Below are positions 25,410 to 34,578 of a stretch of DNA of 64,000 nucleotides, piece by piece (the first letter of the stretch is position 1; each line of letters starts with the position of its first letter). The translations under genes and the position numbers were made by a program. Under the pieces are notes generated by a model. It did no database searches. It was given only the letters and a program-made list of their open reading frames with translations, and was not told where the DNA came from. Source of the stretch: JAHRAW01 sp965262585 (GTDB lineage Bacteria; Pseudomonadota; Gammaproteobacteria; Arenicellales; Poriferihabitantaceae); assembly GCA_965262585.1 (NCBI GenBank), contig OZ253546.1, positions 992,001-1,056,000 on the forward strand. The letters are read 5' to 3'.

Positions 25410-25904
25410 TTAGGTAACGATCTTGTAATCATCCCAAAAACCGGTCAATTCAGAATCTGCCAATTCGGCCATGCCGTCAAGTATCCTTGATCCAGAAAGA
25501 AGAAGATCTTTATCTCGTTGTCCACCGATTCCCTGGTCGCTGTTCTTATCTCCATGGAATAGATTGTTTCTCAATGTTTTTAGTAGGTATATCATTCTAG
25601 TTAGTTCAGAGGAGCCTTTTTTGATAGTAATCGACTTCCAATCGTTGTTTCCCTGATCATGAATTTTTACCAGTTTTAGTAGTGAGCCGGTCGATAAGTA
25701 TTCTTCTTTGTGCAAAATTGAGTATTCTGAACCCGAGTAGGCGCAAGAAAACCGACGACTGAAACATTCCCAACTAGTTTTCACCCAATCTTTTTGCGGC
25801 TCGCGAAAACCATGCTTTTTCAAGCAATACTCAAAGCGGGAAAAGCGGGCAAAGAAATTAAAGTAAATCTCTTTTAATTCGGGGTCAATTTGTCCTCTAC
25901 ACAT
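25410..25904 (-). CDS. HEPN-like domain protein
   Basis: The 164-residue protein starts with YFNFFARFSRFEYCLKKHG and has LKTLRNNLFHGDK near residue 112, which holds the R-x4-H motif (RNNLFH) of HEPN-superfamily ribonucleases. The pattern is closest to my memory of the pEK499_p136 type of HEPN family. HEPN proteins often serve as RNase toxins or abortive-infection effectors. No antitoxin (MNT-type nucleotidyltransferase) is visible beside it. AT-rich, and alone in the first slot between the binding-protein gene and the chimeric remnant. Confidence 0.65.
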   Translation of the reverse strand: MCRGQIDPELKEIYFNFFARFSRFEYCLKKHGFREPQKDWVKTSWECFSRRFSCAYSGSEYSILHKEEYLSTGSLLKLVKIHDQGNNDWKSITIKKGSSELTRMIYLLKTLRNNLFHGDKNSDQGIGGQRDKDLLLSGSRILDGMAELADSELTGFWDDYKIVT

Positions 25905-25961
25905 TTTTTTGAATACCGTTATGGTTTTGAATAATCGCTTTTCGGGTGGTTGCGCAGTCCG

Positions 25962-27890
25962 TCACTCAAACCAAAAAGTATCCGGTTTATAAACCCCAAA
26001 ATAAGCAGTCGGCAACCATCCCCAGACGCCTTCTTGGGGGACGTTGCGTAGGCGGTTGTTGACTATTACGGGTTGCGGGACGCCGCATACTAGTCCGATG
26101 CTGAACACTTCTTCGCTGTGGATATCGAGCATTTTGCGCCAGATGGTTTCGCGTTGGTCGGCGGTGGTGGAGCGGCTCCATTGGTGGTATAGGTCGAGCA
26201 GTTCCGCGGCTTCGGGGAGTGCCGGTGCTTCGCCGGCTTTGCCGGAGGATTCATAGAATTGTCCCCACTTGGGCCACTGCAATTGCGTCTGGCTGGTGGG
26301 GGCGAATTCTTCCGGGCTCATGTCTGCGGTGGGCAGGCCGTTGTCGATGCCATTGAACATCGCCATCATCGCTTCGCCGGCGAATACGCGCTGGCGGAAC
26401 ACTTCGCGCTGGGATGGTTTGGGGTGCAGTTTGACGCCGAGTTTGAGCCAACTTTCGCCAATCAGTTCGAGAATGTCGGTTTCCTCGGTGCTCTCGCCGG
26501 CGGTGTGCAGAACGATCTCCAGGGGTTCGCCGTTTTCCATGAGCCGCAGGCCGCGGCTGTTGCGTTTCTCAAGGCCAAGTTCATCGAGCATGCGGTTGGC
26601 TTGCACAAGGTCGTATTGACTCCACGCGGCTTGGTATTCGGGCTTGAACAGCGGGCAGGACGGCAGCACGGTGTTGTTGGATTCGGCGGCCAGTCCCGAA
26701 TAAATTACTTGATTGACCTCGAAGCGGTTGATGCCGATGGAGAGGGCGCGGCGGAAGCGTTTGTCGCGTACCAGTTTTTGCCACACCGGATTGTTGCTGT
26801 TGAGGTTTGGGTAGATGGCTAGTTGCGAGCCGCGGCCGGTGCTCCACAAACGCACGGAAAAATCGTTGCGGGATTCCCCTGCTTTGAGAAAGGTGTAGTT
26901 GTCGAGGCGGATGTAACGGCCTTGCAGGTCCGATTCTCCGGCGGCGGTCTTGGCGGCCACCAGACTCGAACTTGCGATGTGAATGGTTACCTCGTCAATG
27001 TAGGGCAGTTGGCGGCCCCGTGCATCCACGCGGTGATAATAGGGATTGCGCACAAACACAAATCGTTCCGCCGGCGGTGGCGTGGAATTGACCCACGGCT
27101 GCAACACCGGCAGGTTGGGGTTGTCATTTTTATAGGGATGATTCCTGCGGTGATGCAGGCCGGCCCAGTTGCGCGTTCCGGCTTTCTTGACCTCGGCTTC
27201 AATTTCCCCGGCCGGGCGGTAGGCGGCGTGAAACTGTCGCAAGTAATGCCCCGGGGCGTATAAAAACAATGGCCGAGGAGCCGCCAGAGCCGGCAGGAAG
27301 TAGGGGTTGGCTTTGGACCAAGTGTAGCGCACCGTGGTTTCGTCGATGAACTCCACCTTCGGCGCTTCGCCATCCACCAGCAGTTGCTTGGGCAGGCCGA
27401 ACGGATACAAGTCTTCGTTGTTGATGATGTCCCGCCAATAATATCGAAACGCCTCGCTGGTGAACGGCGCACCGTCAGACCAGCGGTGGCCCTTGCGCAG
27501 GTAAAAAGTGAACTCGCGCTGCTCGTTGACTTCAAAGCGCTCCAGCAAATCTGCCGTGAGGTTGAGATCGCGGTCGTAGCCCACCAGCCGGGCGTAGCCG
27601 TAGACCATCATCATGCGAATGTCTTTGCTCTTGCCCATCAGCATACGCAGCGTGCCGCCGTGTCGGCCACTGGTCTTGTCGGTGCCGCCGAACTCCGCCA
27701 CCGCCGGTTGCAACGGCAGCCGTTGGCCGACCCCCGGCAACTGCCCGGCGGCGACTTTTTCAGCAAGGTAAGGTGATTCGATGTACGGCTGGGCGTTGAG
27801 TGTGGATGGCAACAACAGCACCGTCATTAAGCCCGCGAAAGCGGGGATGACAAATGAATAGTTTTTAATGAAGCAACGAAGCGGATTCAT
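25962..27890 (-). CDS. Oligopeptide ABC transporter substrate-binding protein, YejA-like
   Basis: A family-5 extracytoplasmic binding protein of 642 residues. The Sec signal peptide spans roughly residues 1-33 and ends LNAQ. Core features are GGTDKTSGRHGGTLRML, the FYLRKGHRWSDGAPFTSEAF segment, and the C-terminal PQEGVWGWLPTAYFGVYKPD. It should deliver peptides to the YejBE-like permeases in the periplasm. Its signal peptide coding region includes a copy of a dispersed palindromic repeat (27823-27851) read as VIPAFAG. The last 100 bases are duplicated at 25215. Confidence 0.9.
   Translation of the reverse strand: MNPLRCFIKNYSFVIPAFAGLMTVLLLPSTLNAQPYIESPYLAEKVAAGQLPGVGQRLPLQPAVAEFGGTDKTSGRHGGTLRMLMGKSKDIRMMMVYGYARLVGYDRDLNLTADLLERFEVNEQREFTFYLRKGHRWSDGAPFTSEAFRYYWRDIINNEDLYPFGLPKQLLVDGEAPKVEFIDETTVRYTWSKANPYFLPALAAPRPLFLYAPGHYLRQFHAAYRPAGEIEAEVKKAGTRNWAGLHHRRNHPYKNDNPNLPVLQPWVNSTPPPAERFVFVRNPYYHRVDARGRQLPYIDEVTIHIASSSLVAAKTAAGESDLQGRYIRLDNYTFLKAGESRNDFSVRLWSTGRGSQLAIYPNLNSNNPVWQKLVRDKRFRRALSIGINRFEVNQVIYSGLAAESNNTVLPSCPLFKPEYQAAWSQYDLVQANRMLDELGLEKRNSRGLRLMENGEPLEIVLHTAGESTEETDILELIGESWLKLGVKLHPKPSQREVFRQRVFAGEAMMAMFNGIDNGLPTADMSPEEFAPTSQTQLQWPKWGQFYESSGKAGEAPALPEAAELLDLYHQWSRSTTADQRETIWRKMLDIHSEEVFSIGLVCGVPQPVIVNNRLRNVPQEGVWGWLPTAYFGVYKPDTFWFE
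27823..27851. repeat. Palindromic repeat (family B) inside the signal peptide coding region
   Basis: GTCATTAAGCCCGCGAAAG followed by CGGGGATGAC is a near palindrome related to 30746-30770. It encodes residues VIPAFAGLMT of the binding-protein signal sequence and adds no stop codon. Confidence 0.7.
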
Positions 27891-27914
27891 TCGTTTATAC
27901 CAGATGGTTGATGT

Positions 27915-29810
27915 TCATACCGGATTGCTGGTCGCCCGCACCAGATGTCCGGGGGCGATTTCGAACAGTTTTGCCGGTTGTCCCGGTTGTTCGGCATATG
28001 GGGCCGGCCAGTCGGGGGACATGCCACCGGCGGGGTCGGCGATTTTGTCAAAATCCAGGGGCTTGTCGAGGTCGGCCACCGGGATTGCCTCCAGCAGGGT
28101 TTGGGTGTACGGATGGGTCGGGCGTTTAAACAGTGCTTCGCGGTTTGCCAGTTCGACGAATTCGCCACGGTACATCACCGCAATGCGGTCGGCGATGTAA
28201 TCGACCACCGCCAGGTTGTGGGAGATGAATAGATAACTCAAACCGAGTTCGCTTTGCAGGTCTTTCATCAGGTTCAACACTTGCGCTTGAATGGACACGT
28301 CCAACGCCGATACTGGTTCGTCGCAAATCAGCAAGTCGGGTTGCAAGGCGAGTGCCCGTGCGATGCCGATGCGCTGCCGCTGGCCGCCGGAAAAACTGTG
28401 CGGATAGCGTCGCAGGTGGCGCGGGTCCAGCCCCACCAGCCGCATCAATTCGCTGCTCATTTCCATCTGATAATCGCGCCCGCCGAGGCGGTGGATTTCC
28501 ATGGGTTCGCGGATGATGTCAAAGAGCGTCATGCTGGGATTCAGCGAGCCCACCGGATCCTGAAAAATATATTGAACCTTGCAGCGGTAATCGAACAGTT
28601 GCTCGTTGTTCATGGATTCGACTCGGTATCCGCCACGGTCATCGATATATTCGATGCTGCCGCTGTCGGGGCGGATGGCGTGGGCGATGAGTTTGCCGAG
28701 GGTGGATTTACCGCTGCCGCTTTCCCCCACCAATCCCAGGCATTCGCCGCGCAGCAAATCAAAACTGACGTCGTTGACGGCGCGGATTTTGGGCGGCTCC
28801 GAACCCAGCGACCATGCCCCGGAGCGGGCACCGAAACTTTTGCTGAGGTGTTGGACGCCGAGGATGTGCTGCGGGTGGGATTGCTGCGCACGGGCTTTTT
28901 TGCCGCTGAGAAATTGGCCGATTTCGGCTTTTATCTCGCGCAGCGGAGTCAGGCGTTCGCCCGGCTGCATGTCGAAATTGGGCACCGCCTTGAGTAGCGC
29001 GCGGGTATACGGATGTCCGGGTTTGGAAAAAACTTGCTTCACCGTCCCCCGCTCCATCACTTCGCCGTGATACAGCACCACCACTTCCTCGGTTACATTG
29101 GCCACCACGCCGAGGTCGTGGGTGATCATCAACATCGCCATATTGAGTTGCGTTTGCAGGCTTTTGATGAGTTTGAGGATCTGCGCCTGAATGGTGACAT
29201 CCAGCGCCGTGGTGGGTTCGTCGGCAATCAGCAGCGACGGGTGGCAGATGAGTGCCATGGCGATCATGGCGCGCTGGCGCATACCCCCGGACAGTTCGAA
29301 AGGGTAGAGATTGATGGCCCGATCCGGTTCGTTGAAGCCCACGATCTCGAGCATGTCGCGGGTGATTTTCATGCCTTCCTTGTGCGTCACTTGGCGGTGC
29401 AGGAACAGCGCCTCGGAGATCTGGTCGCCGATGGTGTGCAACGCCGACAGCGACACCATGGGCTCTTGAAATATCAAGGAAATGCTGCCGCCGCGCAGGT
29501 CTTGCATTTTGCGCCCGTTGGGATCCAGCGTGGCGGTGTCCACCGCTTCGATGCCCTTTTGCGGGTTGTGGAGGATGATTTGTCCGGCGGTGATGTCGGC
29601 ATTTTCCGGCAGCAGGCCCATGATGGCGCGCGCGATTACCGATTTTCCGGAACCGGATTCGCCCACCAGCGCCACGGTGGCGCCGGGATGAATGTCGAAC
29701 GACACGCCGCGCACCGCATCGAGAGTGGTGCCGTGGATGGTGAAGCGAACCCGCAGGTCGCGGATTGAAATCAGCGGACGGGTTGTTGCTTGAGTTGGCG
29801 GTTGAGTCAT
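27915..29810 (-). CDS. Oligopeptide ABC transporter double ATP-binding protein, YejF-like
   Basis: Two complete ABC modules in one 631-residue chain. The first has GESGSGKSVIARAIMG, ELSGGMRQRAMIAMAL and LLIADEPTTALD; the second has GESGSGKSTLGKLIAH, SFSGGQRQRIGIARAL and LLICDEPVSALD. Each module ends with the peptide-transporter extension (GHPYTRALLKAVP; THPYTQTLLEAIP). It powers peptide import through the YejBE-like permeases. The gene precedes the binding-protein gene by 24 bases. A 15-base tandem repeat fills the space upstream of its ATG, and no Shine-Dalgarno is apparent there. Confidence 0.92.
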   Translation of the reverse strand: MTQPPTQATTRPLISIRDLRVRFTIHGTTLDAVRGVSFDIHPGATVALVGESGSGKSVIARAIMGLLPENADITAGQIILHNPQKGIEAVDTATLDPNGRKMQDLRGGSISLIFQEPMVSLSALHTIGDQISEALFLHRQVTHKEGMKITRDMLEIVGFNEPDRAINLYPFELSGGMRQRAMIAMALICHPSLLIADEPTTALDVTIQAQILKLIKSLQTQLNMAMLMITHDLGVVANVTEEVVVLYHGEVMERGTVKQVFSKPGHPYTRALLKAVPNFDMQPGERLTPLREIKAEIGQFLSGKKARAQQSHPQHILGVQHLSKSFGARSGAWSLGSEPPKIRAVNDVSFDLLRGECLGLVGESGSGKSTLGKLIAHAIRPDSGSIEYIDDRGGYRVESMNNEQLFDYRCKVQYIFQDPVGSLNPSMTLFDIIREPMEIHRLGGRDYQMEMSSELMRLVGLDPRHLRRYPHSFSGGQRQRIGIARALALQPDLLICDEPVSALDVSIQAQVLNLMKDLQSELGLSYLFISHNLAVVDYIADRIAVMYRGEFVELANREALFKRPTHPYTQTLLEAIPVADLDKPLDFDKIADPAGGMSPDWPAPYAEQPGQPAKLFEIAPGHLVRATSNPV

Positions 29811-29812
29811 TT

Positions 29813-29852
29813 TTAAGTAAACGAATCTTAAGTAAACGAATCTTAAGTAAAA
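29813..29852. repeat. Fifteen-base tandem repeat between two genes
   Basis: TTAAGTAAACGAATC is repeated two full times plus ten bases. The third, partial unit provides the stop codon of the 2OG-oxygenase gene, and the array separates it from the transporter ATPase gene. Confidence 0.85.
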
Positions 29853-30556
29853 GAGTAGTCGTAGCGCAGGTCGTCATCCGCATCCACCACTGCGTGGAAA
29901 GAGACGATGATGCGATCCTGCTCGCCCTGATACGGAAACACCATGTGCTTGAGGTGAGACGGAAACACGCACAGTTTGCCGTCTTCGGGGAAACTGTCGT
30001 GGGTGTAGTTATGCAAGTAATAATTGCCGCGGTCGCCGTGTCCGCCGGCCAGATATTCGGTGTGCGGGCCGTAAAACCGGGTGATGCCGTTGAGCATGCC
30101 GTTGGCGTGGAGGTCGTCCCTGCTGCGGCTGGAGGAGCCGGCCTGCGCGTAATATACCCCCGACCACGAGCAGTTGCCGTGGGTGTGTACTTGGTGGAAG
30201 CCGAAGTTATTGGAAATCTGAAACCACAAGCCGGTTAGTTTCACATCCAACGATGCGCCCGCCTTCCAGTAGGGCGCATTGACTTCGCTGGCGATAGCAA
30301 ACACATTGTCCATGATAAATTTTTCAAGGTGTTGCAACGCCGGATTGTCGGTGCCCTCGGCGAAGTTATCCGGGCTGGAATATACCGACCCGGCTGAAGT
30401 GCTTTTGGCCGGATGCTCCTTCTGATACCGCCGAAACAGTTCGACCAGTTCGGAATTGACCGTGCGGTATTCGGCCAGTCGCCGACTCAGAATACTGACC
30501 GGCCACAGTCGTTCAATGCAAGCGTTGGCATTGGAATGGTCACTATTATCACTCAA
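29843..30556 (-). CDS. Putative 2-oxoglutarate/Fe(II) oxygenase (TIGR02466-like)
   Basis: In this 237-residue protein GLWFQISNNFGFHQVHTHGN and WSGVYYAQ supply an HxH-type iron site within a jelly-roll strand, and LKHMVFPYQGEQDRIIVSF supplies a distal His and the Arg that would bind 2-oxoglutarate. This is the pattern of the TIGR02466 putative 2OG-Fe(II) oxygenases. The substrate is unknown. It is upstream of the peptide transporter in the same direction, separated by the tandem repeat. Confidence 0.72.
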   Translation of the reverse strand: MSDNSDHSNANACIERLWPVSILSRRLAEYRTVNSELVELFRRYQKEHPAKSTSAGSVYSSPDNFAEGTDNPALQHLEKFIMDNVFAIASEVNAPYWKAGASLDVKLTGLWFQISNNFGFHQVHTHGNCSWSGVYYAQAGSSSRSRDDLHANGMLNGITRFYGPHTEYLAGGHGDRGNYYLHNYTHDSFPEDGKLCVFPSHLKHMVFPYQGEQDRIIVSFHAVVDADDDLRYDYSFT

Positions 30557-30652
30557 GGCATTATCTATCGGAGTGTGTAAGGATTTGCCGTGCGTGGTTA
30601 TATTACGCCGAACACTGGCGGTGGCATTATTACACAGAATTACCCAAATTTG

Positions 30653-30685
30653 CCCTCACCTCAGCCCTCTCCCAGAGAGAGATGG
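30653..30685. repeat. Dispersed repeat C, degenerate copy
   Basis: CCCTCACCTCAGCCCTCTCC then CAGAGAGAGATGG resembles the element at 49112-49146. It lies in the 250-base gene-free gap between the oxygenase gene and hisC. Confidence 0.6.
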
Positions 30686-30745
30686 AGTAAAAAGCGTTAA
30701 ATACCAGCGCAACGCTCATATTCGCCACCGGCAATCCCCCTAGTC

Positions 30746-30770
30746 GTCATTCCTGCGAAAGCGGGAATCC
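30746..30770. repeat. Palindromic repeat (family B)
   Basis: GTCATTCCTGCGAAAGCGGG followed by AATCC is a widespread intergenic type in bacteria. It lies just beyond the hisC stop. Confidence 0.7.
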
Positions 30771-30805
30771 AGTAAAGGGTCAAAACCCCGCCGGGCTTGT
30801 TTGGG

Positions 30806-31900
30806 TTATTTCAAACTGTTGCCGAGTGCTTCGAGGAAGCGGTTGTTTTCGGGTTCGGTGCCGATGGTTACTCGCAGGCAGTTTTGCAATGCCGGGGTGG
30901 TGTGGCATAGGTTTTTGATTAGGATGCCCTGTGCTTTTAGGTGGTTGTGTATTTTCTCGGCATCGCCTTCCGGTTTGAATAGGATAAAGTTTGCATCGCT
31001 CGGATAGGGGCGCACGCCGGGTTGGTTTGTCAGGCGTTCTAACACAACTTTTCGTTGGGCGAGGATTTGCTCGGCTTGTTGTTGCATGATGTGGTGATGT
31101 TCAAGGTAAAATTCCGCGCTGCATTGGGTCAGGCTGTTGATGTTGTAGGGCAGGCGTACTTTTTCCAGTTGTTCGACCCAGTGCGGGTGGGCGATTAACA
31201 TTCCCAGGCGCAGCCCGGCCATTCCGCTTTTGGACAGAGTGCGCAGCACCATCAAGTCCGGGAATTGCCGAAGGCGCGGGAGGAAACTACGCCGGCAAAA
31301 TGCGAAGTAGGCTTCGTCCAGCACTACGACCCCCGGTGCTTGCTCCAGCACTTCGGCGATTACGGATTCATCGAAACAGTTTCCGGTGGGGTTGTTGGGC
31401 CAGGCGATAAACACGCAGGCCGGCTGGTGTTGGCGGATGGCATCGAGCAGCGCATCGCCATCGAGGTTGAAATCTTCGCGCAATGGCACGCCAACGAATT
31501 GGCCGCCGGTGGCCGCTGTGATTAACGCATACATGGAAAAGGTTGGGGTCGGCGCGAGGATAACTCGGCTATGGTCGTGGTCGTTGCCGCCGATCAGCAT
31601 GGCGAGCATCTGAATCAATTCATCGGAACCGTTGCCTAGCACCAAGCCGTGGTCGTCTGCTATTTCGAAGGTGGCGCGTATCCGGCGTTTTAGCGACTGG
31701 CATTGCGGGTCGGGATAGCGGTTGATTTCCACTTCGGCAAGGCGTTCCAGCCACGGCTTCCGCAGTTGTGCCGGTAACGAATGGGGGTTTTCCATTGCGT
31801 CCAGTTTGATAAGCCCTTCGGCGACCGGCGTGTGGTAAGCGTCGGCGGCGCGGATTTCTTTTCGCACCAGTGCGTCGATGTGTTTCGGTTCTTTGCGCAT
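30806..31900 (-). CDS. hisC: Histidinol-phosphate aminotransferase
   Basis: A fold-type I PLP aminotransferase of 364 residues that converts imidazole acetol phosphate to histidinol phosphate. KLDAMENPHSLP, NRYPDPQCQSLKRRI, LGNGSDELIQML, WPNNPTGNCF, VLDEAYFAF and LRTLSKSGMAGLRLG (PLP lysine) identify HisC. The ATG at 31900 begins the conserved region; a longer frame to 32002 would overlap hisD. It follows hisD by 28 bases. Confidence 0.94.
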   Translation of the reverse strand: MRKEPKHIDALVRKEIRAADAYHTPVAEGLIKLDAMENPHSLPAQLRKPWLERLAEVEINRYPDPQCQSLKRRIRATFEIADDHGLVLGNGSDELIQMLAMLIGGNDHDHSRVILAPTPTFSMYALITAATGGQFVGVPLREDFNLDGDALLDAIRQHQPACVFIAWPNNPTGNCFDESVIAEVLEQAPGVVVLDEAYFAFCRRSFLPRLRQFPDLMVLRTLSKSGMAGLRLGMLIAHPHWVEQLEKVRLPYNINSLTQCSAEFYLEHHHIMQQQAEQILAQRKVVLERLTNQPGVRPYPSDANFILFKPEGDAEKIHNHLKAQGILIKNLCHTTPALQNCLRVTIGTEPENNRFLEALGNSLK

Positions 31901-31928
31901 CTTTTTTTTCGCGTATCTCGGATTTATC

Positions 31929-33254
31929 TCATCTCCGCTTGCGGCGGGTGATCGCGGGCAGGCGATATTCCGCCGAGCGTGCGTGGGCGTCGAGTCCTTC
32001 ACAGCGCGCCAGCGTGGAGGCTACGGCGGCCAGTTTTCCAACTGCGCGCGCGCTTACTTGAATTACACTGCTGCGCTTCTGAAAATCATACACACCGAGC
32101 GGCGAACTGAAGCGGGCGGCGCCGGCGGTGGGTAATACATGATTCGGCCCGGCGCAGTAATCACCGAGGGATTCGGCACTGTGGTCGCCGATAAAAATGG
32201 CACCGGCGTGGCGGATTTTGCCGAGCAGTCGCCGGGGTTTCGCTACCATCAATTCAAGATGTTCCGGCGCGATGCGATTGGATAACGCCACCGCCTGATC
32301 GAGGTCGTCTACTTTGATTAGCGCGCCGTGTTTGGCGAGGGATTTCGCGATGATTTCGCGACGCTGCATTTGCGGGAGCAGGTTGGTTATGGAGTGACGA
32401 ATGGCGGCGATCATTTGCTCGCTGTTGGTGATGGCGATGGACTGGGCGCGTTCATCGTGTTCGGCCTGAGCGAATAAGTCCATGGCTACCCAATCGCTGT
32501 TCACGGTGCGGTCGCAGATGATTACCACTTCGGAAGGACCGGCGATGGTATCGATGCCGACCTGACCGAACACCAGCCGTTTGGCGGCGGCTACATAACT
32601 GTTTCCGGGGCCGACAATTTTGTCTACGGCGGGCACCGTTTCGGTGCCGTAGGCCAACGCCGCAATGGCCTGAGCGCCGCCGATGGTGAACACCCGGTCT
32701 ACTCCGGCGAGTGCCGCCGCCGCCAACACCACGCGGTTGACCTCACCGCCGGGGGCGGGAACGGTCATGATGATCTCGCCGACTCCGGCCACGGTGGCGG
32801 GGATGACGGTCATCAGCACCGACGATGGATAGGCCGCTTTGCCCCCCGGAACATAGACGCCGACCCGCTCGATGGGGGTGATGCGTTGCCCCAATCGGGT
32901 GCCGTCTGGCTCTTCGAATTGCCACGAGCGTTGCACTTGAAAGCGGTGATAGCGTTTGATTCGGCGCGCTGCAGTGCGCAATGCGGCGGCGACTTTCGGG
33001 GTGGTGGATTCCAGGGATTTCAGGGCTGCGGCGAGTTGCGCGGGCGGCAATTCCAAGGCCGATGCGTTGGCGACTTTGTGGCGGTCGAGGCGGGCGGTTA
33101 ACTTCACCAACGCGGCATCGCCGTTACGGCGGACGGCGGCGATGATGTTCGCGGCGGCGGCTTCCACCGCCTGATCTTGTTCGCCACCGCGCACCAGCAA
33201 GCGCGTCAGTTTGCGATCAAAATTCGCGGCGGTGCTGTCGAGTATGGCGATCAA
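31929..33254 (-). CDS. hisD: Histidinol dehydrogenase
   Basis: HisD carries out the last two oxidations of histidine synthesis with a zinc ion and NAD. Visible motifs: ERVGVYVPGGKAAYPSSVLM, GAQAIAALAYGTETVP, VDKIVGPGNSYVAAAKRLVFG, DTIAGPSEVVII, LFAQAEHDERAQ (zinc Gln and His), and RIAPEHLELM. The length of 441 residues is standard. The usual order murA-hisG-hisD-hisC lacks hisG here. Confidence 0.96.
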   Translation of the reverse strand: MIAILDSTAANFDRKLTRLLVRGGEQDQAVEAAAANIIAAVRRNGDAALVKLTARLDRHKVANASALELPPAQLAAALKSLESTTPKVAAALRTAARRIKRYHRFQVQRSWQFEEPDGTRLGQRITPIERVGVYVPGGKAAYPSSVLMTVIPATVAGVGEIIMTVPAPGGEVNRVVLAAAALAGVDRVFTIGGAQAIAALAYGTETVPAVDKIVGPGNSYVAAAKRLVFGQVGIDTIAGPSEVVIICDRTVNSDWVAMDLFAQAEHDERAQSIAITNSEQMIAAIRHSITNLLPQMQRREIIAKSLAKHGALIKVDDLDQAVALSNRIAPEHLELMVAKPRRLLGKIRHAGAIFIGDHSAESLGDYCAGPNHVLPTAGAARFSSPLGVYDFQKRSSVIQVSARAVGKLAAVASTLARCEGLDAHARSAEYRLPAITRRKRR

Positions 33255-33294
33255 CGGAGTAGCATGGATGAATAAGGGGGTGGCCGGGTGGTGG

Positions 33295-34578
33295 TCATGC
33301 GGTCATGCGGTCAAAATAATTGCCGGGGACGCGGCGGATGGAGGCGCCCATCTGCGATAGTTTTTCTTCGATGCAGTGATAGCCTCGGTCGATGTGGTAG
33401 ATGCGGTCGATGAGGGTTTCACCATCGGCAATCAACCCGGCCAACACCAAGCATGCCGAGGCGCGAAGATCCGTCGCCATCACCGGGGCGGCGTATAGTT
33501 TCTCAACCCCGCGCACCACCGCGGTATTGCCGTCGAGTTCGATGTTGGCGCCCATGCGCCGCAATTCGTGAATGTGCATGAAGCGATTTTCGAACACGGT
33601 TTCGACCACCGTGGCAGTGCCGTTGGCGATGCAGTTCAATAGCACAAACTGCGCTTGCATGTCGGTGGGGAAAGCCGGATAGGGAGCGGTGCGGATGTTC
33701 ACCGATTTCAATCGACCGGCGGGGGCTTTGAGATACACCCAGTCGTCGCCGGTTTCGATGGTGGCACCGGCTTCGCTCAGTTTATCCAGCACTGCGTCAA
33801 TCTGCCCGGGGCGGACGTTTTTGATCTTGATTTCCCCGCCGGAGATGGCCGCCGCCACCAGAAAAGTACCGGCTTCAATGCGGTCGGGGATGACGTGGTG
33901 GGATGCGCCACCGAGCCGTTCCACGCCTTCGATGGTGATCTCGTCGCTGCCGGCGCCGCTGATTTTTGCGCCCATGGCGTTCAGGCAATCGGCCAGATCG
34001 ATGACTTCCGGTTCGCGCGCGGCGTTTTCGATGACGGTGACGCCTTCGGCGAGGGTCGCCGCCATCATCAGGTTTTCGGTGCCGGTCACTGAAATCAAGT
34101 CCATGAAGATGCGCGCCCCGATGAGGCGTTCGGCGCGCGCCTTGATGTAGCCGCCGTCGATACTTACTTCCGCGCCCATCGCTTGGAGCCCCTTGATGTG
34201 TAGGTCCACCGGGCGCGAGCCGATGGCGCAACCGCCGGGCAGCGAAACTTCAGCCTTGCCGAAACGCGCCACCAGCGGGCCGAGCACCAGAATGGATGCG
34301 CGCATGGTTTTGACTAATTCATAGGGCGCGACTACGCTGGTGATTTCGGAGGCGTCGGCTTCGATGGTCAGTTTTTCGTCTACCTGTAACTTGACCCCGA
34401 GTTGGGCCAGCAATTCCATGGTGGTGGTGATGTCGTGCAGGTGCGGGATGTTGCTGATGGTCAGGGTTTGTTCGGTCAGCAGTGAGCAGATCATCACCGG
34501 CAACGCGGCGTTTTTGGCGCCGGATATACGCACCTCGCCGGTGAGCGAAGTGCCGCCGGTGGCGATGAGTTTATCCAT
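33295..34578 (-). CDS. murA: UDP-N-acetylglucosamine 1-carboxyvinyltransferase
   Basis: MurA makes the first committed peptidoglycan precursor by adding enolpyruvate to UDP-GlcNAc. It has GEVRISGAKNAALPVMI with the catalytic-site Lys and Asn, RASILVLGPLVARFG, and LPGGCAIGSRPVDLHI with the reactive cysteine (the fosfomycin target). The second half shows GYPAFPTDMQAQ-like TAPYPAFPTDMQAQ. At 427 residues it is complete. It lies 40 bases before hisD; a 186-base gap without genes separates it from the Rieske gene. Confidence 0.96.
   Translation of the reverse strand: MDKLIATGGTSLTGEVRISGAKNAALPVMICSLLTEQTLTISNIPHLHDITTTMELLAQLGVKLQVDEKLTIEADASEITSVVAPYELVKTMRASILVLGPLVARFGKAEVSLPGGCAIGSRPVDLHIKGLQAMGAEVSIDGGYIKARAERLIGARIFMDLISVTGTENLMMAATLAEGVTVIENAAREPEVIDLADCLNAMGAKISGAGSDEITIEGVERLGGASHHVIPDRIEAGTFLVAAAISGGEIKIKNVRPGQIDAVLDKLSEAGATIETGDDWVYLKAPAGRLKSVNIRTAPYPAFPTDMQAQFVLLNCIANGTATVVETVFENRFMHIHELRRMGANIELDGNTAVVRGVEKLYAAPVMATDLRASACLVLAGLIADGETLIDRIYHIDRGYHCIEEKLSQMGASIRRVPGNYFDRMTA

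Noticed and set aside
29813..29852. Possible small CRISPR-like array
   Set aside because: The 15-base units are directly adjacent with no spacers, so this is a simple tandem repeat.
28759..29883. Frame of about 374 codons on the minus strand overlapping the YejF-like ATPase
   Set aside because: Wrong frame of a clear double ABC protein; its start is built from the 15-base tandem repeat (repeated LLKIR) and the rest is His/Arg-rich.
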